Positions 1-5,699 of a DNA stretch of 5,699 nucleotides are shown in pieces. Each line of letters opens with the position of its first letter. The stretch's first letter is position 1. Under the pieces are notes generated by a model, which ran no database searches, had not been told where the DNA came from, and saw only the letters and a list, made by a program, of their open reading frames with translations. Made by a program: the position numbers and the translations under genes. The DNA is from Ruminococcus sp. UBA3286 (GTDB taxonomy: Bacteria; Bacillota; Clostridia; Oscillospirales; Ruminococcaceae), in the NCBI GenBank assembly GCA_002362135.1, contig DETO01000110.1, positions 1-5,699 of the forward strand, in the 5' to 3' direction.

Positions 1-28
1 CGAGGAAATTCGTGAACGTATAAACCTT

Positions 29-802
29 TTACTTATCATACTTTTTCTTTTTCAACCAACTGCCAAGCGTTCGACAAGCACATTCGCAGCAATACTTGAC
101 ACCTTTTTTCATAACTCGGAATATGCCCCACATTCCTGATTCTACGTCCCATCTTAAAGAACCTGAACGGTAGAGATAATCGCCCGGATATTCAGAAGCT
201 CCGTTTTCCAGCTCAATATTATAAACACCGCCGACGCTTACTGCGCCTTGTATAGAAACTCTCCTTGAAAACGGATCGTCAGGCTGCGAAAGCCAATTAT
301 GCTCATGAAGCGTAAAGCTGATATTTCTCGGCTTATCTGCCGACATAAGATATCGGATTATGACGCGCTCGCCTGCATACGCTTCAAACAATGGTGTCGA
401 CGGGTCTCCGTGCGCTTTTGAACTGAAAATTTTACTGATATCCGAATTGCGCTCCAGTCGATTAAAAAAACGTTCCGAACGATAATTGAAACCCTTTTCT
501 CCCGTATCTTCATGATCAACGCCGCCGTGTTCGGTATCTTCTCCCTGCTCAGACGTTTTGATCAGATTTCCGTCTTTGTCAAGCAGTCGAATGCCATTAT
601 GAGCAAACAGCACAAATTCTCGGAACGCCTTTACTCCCGGAGCAGTAATGACTGCCTGTTCATTAAAATCTTCATTTTGGCAGGAACATTTACAGTAATA
701 CTGTGCGGCAGGCGGCTCAATGATAATTGCTCCAAATAAGCCGTGATATCTGTGATTACGCAAATCTCCGAACGAACTAAGCATATAAGTTCCGTATTCC
801 TT
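29..802 (-). pseudogene. Multicopper oxidase-like protein, C-terminal fragment lacking its 5' part
   Basis: This is the C-terminal part of a cupredoxin-fold multicopper oxidase. The family oxidises metal ions or organic substrates with oxygen through type 1, 2 and 3 copper sites. Numbering from the Met at 784, residues 11-24 (HRYHGLFGAIIIEP) carry the typical His-x-x-His-Gly-Leu-Phe-Gly copper-site motif. HEHNW (160-164), a GA-SVGG stretch (180-186) and GDYLYRSG...GMWGIFRV (201-224) belong to the last cupredoxin domain. The classical His-Cys-His type 1 motif is not seen. Homology does not begin at the Met: the codons before it read KEYGTY, which also fits the family, and then a TAG (803-805) closes the frame. 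The protein is therefore cut at about 800, where an unrelated plus-strand gene begins. The last 26 residues hold a CxCxC cluster and a lysine run and may be extra to the family. Probably non-functional as it stands; the real gene could be intact if the junction is an assembly error. Confidence 0.72.
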
Positions 803-806
803 CTAC
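795..806. other. Inverted junction between two truncated genes
   Basis: To the left, minus-strand codons resemble a multicopper oxidase up to about position 799-802. To the right, plus-strand codons read as a gene end from about 799. Both genes lose their 5' portions here and their 3' ends point outward. Neither reading frame continues across: the minus frame hits TAG at 803-805 and the plus frame hits TAA at 778-780. I see no insertion sequence or long repeat at the join. Confidence 0.6.
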
Positions 807-984
807 CGGTGCGGATATCATTTTCGGACAAATAGAGAAAAATCAACCGATGACAGTCACATCGTTTATGCCTGAAAACGGCGTGATTTTCAGCGACGGT
901 ATAGAATCGGATTTCCTGCAATTCAACTCAGGGGCTGTTGCATCTGTGGGAATTGCTGATAAAAAGGGAAATCTGATAGTTTGA
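799..984 (+). pseudogene. 3' fragment of an unidentified plus-strand gene
   Basis: The plus frame from about 799 to the TGA at 982-984 has a protein-like composition. It reads PSTGADIIFGQIEKN, then MPENGVIFSDGIESDF, then SGAVASVGIADKKGNLIV at the end. It is followed 11 bases later by a strong hairpin terminator, which supports a genuine gene end. The frame is closed upstream by TAA at 778-780, so the 5' part is missing. The pattern of alternating hydrophobic residues around a DGIE segment near the C-terminus suggests a small beta-rich domain. The end of an NAD kinase-like fold is one weak possibility, but I do not recognise the family with confidence. Reverse-strand reading frames over the same bases are less protein-like. 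Confidence 0.5.
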
Positions 985-995
985 CTATAATATAG

Positions 996-1034
996 AACGC
1001 CGTACTGAAAAAATTGCTCTTTCAGTACGGCGTT
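996..1034. terminator. Rho-independent-type hairpin, probably bidirectional
   Basis: A perfect 15-bp inverted repeat (AACGCCGTACTGAAA at 996-1010 and its complement at 1020-1034) encloses a 9-base loop. It lies 11 bases after the plus-strand stop at 984 and about 40 bases beyond the minus-strand stop at 1074, so it can end both transcripts. The T tract on the plus side is short and interrupted. Confidence 0.8.
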
Positions 1035-1053
1035 TCTTAGAATCAGTTATATA

Positions 1054-1074
1054 ATTTCTATTTGGACAAGTTCT
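1054..1074 (+). repeat. 21-base direct repeat, left copy
   Basis: This copy reads ATTTCTATTTGGACAAGTTC plus T. It matches the copy at 2360-2380 at 19 of 21 positions, with differences at repeat positions 9 and 16. Both copies have the same orientation. Its last base is the first base of the dockerin gene's stop codon as read on the plus strand, so it starts exactly where that gene ends. Confidence 0.7.
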
Positions 1075-2348
1075 TACTCAAGATAAGTCACATAGTCGGA
1101 ATTATAGTACTCCCAGCTATTCGCAGGGACTAATCCTTCACCATAATCCACTTGGTTATTTTTTACGGAAAAATCACTATACCAACCATCTACTACATAC
1201 ATACGGCGGCTTGTATCAACTGCACCATACGGCTGATCCATATATAGAGTATTGTCAGTAAAAATACAATGATATCCCCAGTTGTCAACCTGATCGTGAA
1301 GTTCGAAAGCTGCAACAATATTAGAGTTATTATTGCGATAACCGATATTATTGTGAACATTCACATCATTGCCCGCAATATCCACAAAGCTGCCTGCATA
1401 ATTCGCACCTGTCATTCCATCGCCGTAGAATGTACAGTTCATGATCTCAGTTCCCGTTGTATATTCCTTGACATCAATATGCTCAGCTGCAATATTTTTA
1501 AATGTGCAGCCGTCTACCGTATTGTAATCGCATTTGTAATCGAATCCGGTAACTGATTTAGCGCTGCCGATATATACGCCTTCCCCGTATCCGGGAGTTA
1601 TAATGCCGGTATCATGGATATAGGAATCCTTTACTGTACAGTAGGAACTTCCGTCACGAATGGCGATCGCCTCCGAGCCGATATTGTATACTTCGCAGTT
1701 TCGGATAATTGAATGATTGGAGTTGTCCAGAACGATTCCTTTCTGTGAAGTTGTGATTTTCAGATTTTCAAGTATCCAGTAATCGCCTGTAATCTGAATT
1801 ACATAGCCGTTTTCCGAACTTGTTCCCGTAATAATCGGCGGATTGTGCGGATCGGCAGCGGTAAGCGTAATAGGCGCGTCTTTCGTACCTTCGGCAGAAG
1901 TATCGATTTTTTGTGCGCCCTGATATGTGGTATAGTCATATATTCCGCCTGCTGCACGTATCACATCTCCCGGCTTTGCTTCACGCATCGCAATGAAAAG
2001 TTCATCTATCGTTGAAACGTCAATATAGTTCTTTGGTGTTTCAGATATAAGTTCACGTCTCATAACGCAGAGATCGAACACATCAAGTTTTTGATCTTCA
2101 CAAAGATCGCCTGCTTTCCAGTCAGCAAGCGATGCATCAGGAACAGCAAGAAGCCACTCTTGCAATGCGACAATATCGGCAATTGTAAATTCGCTGTCTG
2201 CGTTGACGTCGCCGCGTATAGTAGTATCTGCATGAACAGCCATATATGAATTTTCTGATTCCTGTTCATATGCTTCAGTACTTATAACAGAAACAGAGTT
2301 TATTAAAAGCATAAGCGCAAGAGTGGTCGCAGATAATTTACGTTTCAT
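1074..2348 (-). CDS. Secreted dockerin and right-handed beta-helix protein, probable cellulosomal polysaccharide-acting enzyme
   Basis: The 424-residue product begins with a signal peptide (MKRK, then a hydrophobic run ending near residue 24-26), so it is exported. Residues 46-100 form a type I dockerin, the calcium-binding module that docks enzymes to scaffoldin cohesins. Loop one has Asp47, Asn49, Asp51 and Asp58. Loop two has Asp81, Asp85 and Asp92, but Cys83 takes the usual Asn/Asp position. From about 108 to 405 the protein is a right-handed parallel beta-helix, with many N-x-N and I-x-N-C turns. It starts with an AKPGDVIRAAGGIYDY segment and includes GEGVYIGSAKS (255-265) and AEHIDVKEYTTGTEI (288-302), as in pectate lyase and chondroitinase B-like folds. 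I cannot name a polysaccharide lyase family or the catalytic residues. The start is supported by GAGG (2356-2359) seven bases upstream. The gene stands alone between two direct repeats. A non-enzymatic surface role is possible. Confidence 0.88.
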   Translation of the reverse strand: MKRKLSATTLALMLLINSVSVISTEAYEQESENSYMAVHADTTIRGDVNADSEFTIADIVALQEWLLAVPDASLADWKAGDLCEDQKLDVFDLCVMRRELISETPKNYIDVSTIDELFIAMREAKPGDVIRAAGGIYDYTTYQGAQKIDTSAEGTKDAPITLTAADPHNPPIITGTSSENGYVIQITGDYWILENLKITTSQKGIVLDNSNHSIIRNCEVYNIGSEAIAIRDGSSYCTVKDSYIHDTGIITPGYGEGVYIGSAKSVTGFDYKCDYNTVDGCTFKNIAAEHIDVKEYTTGTEIMNCTFYGDGMTGANYAGSFVDIAGNDVNVHNNIGYRNNNSNIVAAFELHDQVDNWGYHCIFTDNTLYMDQPYGAVDTSRRMYVVDGWYSDFSVKNNQVDYGEGLVPANSWEYYNSDYVTYLE

Positions 2349-2359
2349 AGTGATACCTC

Positions 2360-2380
2360 ATTTCTATGTGGACAGGTTCT
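2360..2380 (+). repeat. 21-base direct repeat, right copy
   Basis: This copy reads ATTTCTATGTGGACAGGTTC plus T and pairs with the copy at 1054-1074. It sits directly upstream of the Shine-Dalgarno sequence of the dockerin gene, in what should be its 5' untranslated leader. No further copy is seen in the window. Confidence 0.7.
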
Positions 2381-2404
2381 AAAAATCGGAAAGAGAATGC
2401 ATGA

Positions 2405-2482
2405 CTCGAAATGGAAAAGGCAATCGAATATCTGAACGAAACATACATGAATAAAAATTCAGATGTGAAAGTTACAGATTTA
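2405..2482 (+). pseudogene. Possible remnant of an AraC-type regulator helix-turn-helix domain
   Basis: Plus-strand codons from 2405 read LEMEKAIEYLNETYMNK, then NSDVKVTDL. This fits the opening of AraC/XylS DNA-binding domains, where a KAI-YI-NY helix is followed by an I/V-T-V-x-D-L segment. The frame has a TGA at 2402-2404 just upstream. Beyond about 2482 it runs into the opposite-strand gene end and loses any family resemblance. Only about 25 codons are present, so it cannot encode a functional regulator. Chance similarity is a real alternative, since the segment is short. The rest of 2381-2480 shows no convincing promoter or terminator. Confidence 0.3.
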
Positions 2483-4774
2483 AATCAACAAATAAGAATC
2501 ATCAGCAAAATAATAATCACCGTTCATAAGCAGTCTCCAGTGAAATACCGTCTGAGGATCGATATGCAATGTCTTTCCGGCTGCGTACTGCTCTATTTTG
2601 TCATATCCGTGATCTATTACCCCTGTTTCACCGTTCTTATCAAGATAAACATAAACATACGCTTTATCGTCATCGAACTCCTCTTGAAATTCTTCGGGCA
2701 TCGGCAGCTCCAGTCCGACTAACAATTCGCTGTCATTTTTTCGTAAAGCGTCCAATGCATATCCAAAGCGTTCTCTTGCACATCTTTCATTGTTGGCATG
2801 ATGGCTGTTCGATTCTCTGAATGTTAATTTTTCTCTATCTTCCTCAGGAAAATCGTTTATATATATCCCCTCATCGTTTTCGGCAGGATGAAGAAGCGGT
2901 ACGGCATATTCTCCAAGCGGCATTTCTGCATATTCAGGATAAACAATTTTTGCAGGCTTCCACGAAAATTGTATATTGGATTCTTCGTTATATATTACCC
3001 CGAACTGCATAGGTACGCCTTCATCGCTCATTTTTCTTACGCCGATAACAAATTTCGCTATCTGTGCAACAATATTTCCCGCAAAATCAAGTTCGCTCTC
3101 TCTTAATCCTAAAACTGCGATATTTCTTGAACCAAACTGCGCAAGCCCCGTAGTAAACATATCAAACAGTTCCTCACCCTCGTCAGAGCGGAAAACCTCG
3201 ATTTTATAAAGATATCTTTCAGGAACCGGCATCGCATCTTTTGCCTGTATGCCGACCCAATCTGCTGAGATAAGCTTATTGTTTTCAAGGTCGGCAAATA
3301 CAGGGGCTGCGTCGGTGTTGATCGCATCAGCAGCCGCCAGAAGCAGATTATAGCAATACATTTCCTGATTTTTAATGAATTTGCAGGTTATGACTATCAT
3401 TGCCTCATAGTTCTCTATTTCTTCAATTTTTTCATCAGCAATGTAATGTACAGGCGAAAGATCAGCGATGTCGTTAAGTTCTCTGAAAAACAAAGCAAAA
3501 ATAATTTCTTCATCTACAGCAGAATTTTCCGTAATTATGCTTAAAACGCCGTTTTCCTTATCAAATGACACTCCCGAAATTTCTGTATCGGGAAGAGCGC
3601 TGAATCTGTCAATCAGCTCTTGCAGCTCCGGAACGCTGTCCGGATTCTTAAAAAGAACGGCAATTGCGGCAGGCTCTACGGGTATTATGCTGTGTGCAGG
3701 CAGATAAAGTTCGCCTGTAGGTTCATTCGGATACTCAAAATTGATCAGATCATTGAAATAGTCCGAACCGTTTCTTGCATCGAACTTATCGGCGATGTCT
3801 TTTGCAATACCTCCAAAGTAATCTCTCATTTTTTCAAGTTCATATTCGTTTTCATCATTATAAAGCGGAAAAGAATGAGGCAGCTTGATCACGATCTTTT
3901 TGCGGTCATTACTGATAGCCGCATTGAAAAACACAGCGGCAGCATTCGCAAAATAAAATCTCATTTCGGGATTTTTGGATTCAAGAAATACGTTTATCGA
4001 ACGCTTGAAAATATCATAAGCCTCGTTCGGAGCGGTAAGAGCCTTGAGCAGAAGAACATTTGATATCTCTTTAAGGAAATTGTTCTCTCTGCCTTTTATC
4101 ATTGGCATCATCATTTCAGCGTAATACTCCGCCTCGGCAATATTTCCTGTCCGAGTAAAATGATACACACATTCGCCGAATGTCGTTTCCGGAACTTCTG
4201 CGCAGCTTACTCCGCGTTTGAGCATATCCGCAACCATTTCCATCGCCTTTTTCTCCGAGCCGTAGCGCAGTTCCATGCGAATATCGGTGTTCATCTCACA
4301 AGCGGCACAATCGCTTAATCTATCGCGTTCAAGCTTTCTGAACTGCACCTGACATTCCTTCATCTTTTCAATATTCATGTAGGAATAAAAATTCATTTTT
4401 TTCATGTAATATGTCCTGAGAGATATTCCGTATTCCACACAGCGTTTGCGGAATTCCTCAAAATACTCTTCAATTTTTTCGCAGGATATCTGATAAAACT
4501 CCTCGACGTTCCCGATTATCCACTTGAAAGCCCACATCAGCGAATGCTGATCGCATACGTCGCTGTGAGCGTCGTAATAAGCCATAAATTCAGGAAACAT
4601 TATAAATCCCTTGAACTCGTCATCGTACATTATTGATTCGGTTATATACTCAAAGCGAAGGTCAAACGCCTCCTTATAGTTATGCGCGGCATCCTCCTCG
4701 GCTATAACCTTTTTGAGATATTTGTACCTCTCTTCTCCGTGTTTGAGCTGATCATAAATATTCTGGTCAAACAT
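2480..4774 (-). CDS. TPR-like protein with DUF4026-like C-terminal half, coupled to an Hsp90-family gene
   Basis: The 764-residue protein has no signal peptide or membrane segment and is probably cytoplasmic. Residues 1-345 are helical, with repeated tyrosine-, phenylalanine- and glutamate-rich pairs of helices typical of TPR-like solenoids (for example around 134-180, 200-225 and 236-265). Residues 350-764 are mixed alpha/beta. They include ADWVGIQAKDAMPVPERYLYKIEV (504-527), FTTGLAQFG (540-548) and a conserved-looking end, WRLLMNGDYYFADDSYL (746-762). These recall DUF4026 proteins, found with TPR segments in gut Firmicutes; I make this link from memory of the pattern only. No catalytic motif is evident. 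The start codon is one base from the stop of the upstream Hsp90-like gene. A GGGGG tract (4782-4786) seven bases before it, inside the last codons of that gene, serves as the ribosome binding site, so the two are translationally coupled. The function is unknown; a co-chaperone or Hsp90 client is an inference from context. Confidence 0.82.
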   Translation of the reverse strand: MFDQNIYDQLKHGEERYKYLKKVIAEEDAAHNYKEAFDLRFEYITESIMYDDEFKGFIMFPEFMAYYDAHSDVCDQHSLMWAFKWIIGNVEEFYQISCEKIEEYFEEFRKRCVEYGISLRTYYMKKMNFYSYMNIEKMKECQVQFRKLERDRLSDCAACEMNTDIRMELRYGSEKKAMEMVADMLKRGVSCAEVPETTFGECVYHFTRTGNIAEAEYYAEMMMPMIKGRENNFLKEISNVLLLKALTAPNEAYDIFKRSINVFLESKNPEMRFYFANAAAVFFNAAISNDRKKIVIKLPHSFPLYNDENEYELEKMRDYFGGIAKDIADKFDARNGSDYFNDLINFEYPNEPTGELYLPAHSIIPVEPAAIAVLFKNPDSVPELQELIDRFSALPDTEISGVSFDKENGVLSIITENSAVDEEIIFALFFRELNDIADLSPVHYIADEKIEEIENYEAMIVITCKFIKNQEMYCYNLLLAAADAINTDAAPVFADLENNKLISADWVGIQAKDAMPVPERYLYKIEVFRSDEGEELFDMFTTGLAQFGSRNIAVLGLRESELDFAGNIVAQIAKFVIGVRKMSDEGVPMQFGVIYNEESNIQFSWKPAKIVYPEYAEMPLGEYAVPLLHPAENDEGIYINDFPEEDREKLTFRESNSHHANNERCARERFGYALDALRKNDSELLVGLELPMPEEFQEEFDDDKAYVYVYLDKNGETGVIDHGYDKIEQYAAGKTLHIDPQTVFHWRLLMNGDYYFADDSYLLI

Positions 4775-4786
4775 TTTATATCCCCC
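4775..4786 (-). promoter_or_regulatory. Ribosome binding site and coupling junction between Hsp90-like and TPR-like genes
   Basis: Read on the minus strand, the end of the Hsp90-like gene is GGG ATA TAA, one A, then ATG. The G-rich tract at 4782-4786 lies seven bases before the ATG, and the stop and start codons are one base apart. Ribosomes ending the first gene can therefore restart on the second, which tends to fix their ratio. Confidence 0.65.
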
Positions 4787-5699
4787 ATTCTATCAGTTTT
4801 ATAAGATTTTCATTCATAATATTCATCTCCGCCGCCCGTATCGGAAATCCTCCTGCTATCAACGACTGAAAATACATTATCTTTGCATATACTGAAAGTT
4901 TTTCGATGTCAGACGATTCGGAAAGCTTTATTATCAGCGGATTATTGCTGTTTAAGTAAAGCGCCGCCGAAGAATCTGCTTCTATCTCTTTTTCAAAATT
5001 ATCCAGCATTTCCGCGAACATATCGCTTGATGTTTCTTTCGCTTTGCCGATATCTCTTTTGATCTCGCCTTCGGCGTTTATACTGTATATAGCGGCAAGC
5101 TGTACCGGCGAAAAGCTTTTAAGCTGCGCACAACAATCAAATTCTGCAAGCGCATCGGAAAACGCGTCAAGCATAAACTTAAAATTTTCTTCGTCCTTCG
5201 CGTCCTCAAGCATATCTTCAAGCAAGGATTTATTCAACTGTTCTACGTTCGCTTTATTCATTTCGCCCAGTTTTTCTATCAAGGATCTCTCGTAAACATA
5301 ACAGGTATTTACAAGCATTTCGTTCTTTTCGGCAAACACAGGTCTTAACTGACGGAATGAATCAATATCAGACGTGTAAAAAATCGTATTCTGATATAGT
5401 GACAGATCCGCTCCGCTAAGTATACCATGACTTGTTTCAAATGAAAAATATGGCATAAAAATATCAAACAGTTTGTCATTTTCTGAAGCTATAGATTTCA
5501 GCGCTGTTCCATGCAGAGAAACTATTTTATTGAGAAGCGATGGGTTTCTTATGGAAAGACGCTCAAGATAAGAGGATATGCACTGAGATATCTCCTCTTT
5601 CGCTTCAGAAAGAAGCGTATCTTTGTAAAAATCCTCTCTCGAAGCGGTAGGTCGAAGTTTATCGGTATTGAAAAAGCACTTTACAAAAAAAGCCCATTC
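4776..5699 (-). CDS. Hsp90-family chaperone, middle and C-terminal domains (5' end outside window)
   Basis: The frame is open from the right edge to the TAA at 4776-4778, giving 307 visible residues. The Met at 5456 is internal, not a start. Hsp90 proteins are ATP-driven dimeric clamps that remodel client proteins in the cytoplasm. The visible N-terminal end, VKCFFNTDKLRPTASREDFY (residues 6-25), matches the catalytic loop of the Hsp90 middle domain. Arg21 in Ser-Arg-Glu corresponds to the arginine that contacts ATP gamma-phosphate (Arg380 in yeast Hsp90). FETSHG (87-92), IFYTSDIDSFRQL (106-118) and LVNTCYVYE (129-137) also fit this domain. NNPLIIKL (252-259), then helices with YFQSLIAGGFPI and MNENLIKLIEWGI, form the C-terminal dimerisation region. 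The sequence is nearer the compact bacterial Hsp90-like group than classical HtpG. The GHKL ATPase domain should lie just beyond the window. It is the first visible gene of an operon with the TPR-like gene one base downstream. Confidence 0.87.
   Translation of the reverse strand, partial: EWAFFVKCFFNTDKLRPTASREDFYKDTLLSEAKEEISQCISSYLERLSIRNPSLLNKIVSLHGTALKSIASENDKLFDIFMPYFSFETSHGILSGADLSLYQNTIFYTSDIDSFRQLRPVFAEKNEMLVNTCYVYERSLIEKLGEMNKANVEQLNKSLLEDMLEDAKDEENFKFMLDAFSDALAEFDCCAQLKSFSPVQLAAIYSINAEGEIKRDIGKAKETSSDMFAEMLDNFEKEIEADSSAALYLNSNNPLIIKLSESSDIEKLSVYAKIMYFQSLIAGGFPIRAAEMNIMNENLIKLIEWGI

Noticed and set aside
1..28. Possible plus-strand gene end (EEIRERIN-like codons) at the left edge
   Set aside because: Only about eight codons and the frame runs on into the opposite-strand gene without a stop; no support.
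631..921. Minus-strand 96-codon open frame across the junction
   Set aside because: It spans both gene fragments in a frame different from each and has no family-like composition; the two overlapping frames with recognisable sequence explain the region better.
1054..2380. The dockerin gene segment as an insertion sequence or integron cassette
   Set aside because: There is no transposase or integrase, the repeats are direct and not inverted, and no target-site duplication is visible; retained only as a finding about flanking repeats.
2430..2464. Inverted repeat ATCTGAA/TTCAGAT downstream of the TPR-like gene, as a possible terminator
   Set aside because: The stem is only 7 bp with a 21-base loop and low GC, and it has no T tract; too weak to call.
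5044..5295. Serine-rich plus-strand frame opposite the Hsp90-like gene
   Set aside because: Serine-rich low-complexity composition is typical of the antisense of a coding region; the Hsp90 frame explains these bases.

Overview
The window looks like a low-to-moderate-GC Firmicute of the Ruminococcus type (Oscillospiraceae, gut or rumen fibre degraders). The best evidence is a secreted protein with an N-proximal type I dockerin whose second half reads GDLCEDQKLDVFDLCVMRREL, close to the dockerins of cellulosome-forming Ruminococcus species. The species assignment is inference.

Right part (2480-5699, minus strand): a two-gene operon read right to left. The upstream gene enters from the right edge. 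It is the middle and C-terminal part of an Hsp90-family chaperone; its ATPase domain lies outside the window. One base after its stop codon begins a 764-residue protein with a helical, TPR-like N-terminal half and a C-terminal half that resembles the DUF4026 group of uncharacterised proteins. The tight coupling suggests that the chaperone and this protein work together, for example as chaperone and co-chaperone or client.

Middle part (about 1054-2480): a single minus-strand gene for a secreted dockerin plus right-handed beta-helix protein, probably a cellulosomal polysaccharide-acting enzyme. It is framed almost exactly by two 21-base direct repeats (19 of 21 identical), one against its stop codon and one just upstream of its ribosome binding site. 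Between the right repeat and the operon end is a short plus-strand stretch that may be a remnant of an AraC-type regulator. A perfect 15-bp hairpin (996-1034) follows the gene on the left and can serve as a shared terminator.

Left part (1-984): two gene fragments joined head to head near position 800. To the left on the minus strand is the C-terminal part of a multicopper oxidase-like protein. To the right on the plus strand are the last 62 codons of a protein I cannot firmly identify. Both lack their 5' parts at the same point, so this is a rearrangement breakpoint or an assembly or amplification chimera. This part of the window should be read with that caution.

The most interesting items are the coupled Hsp90 / TPR-DUF4026-like gene pair, the direct repeats framing the dockerin gene, and the abrupt inverted junction near 800.
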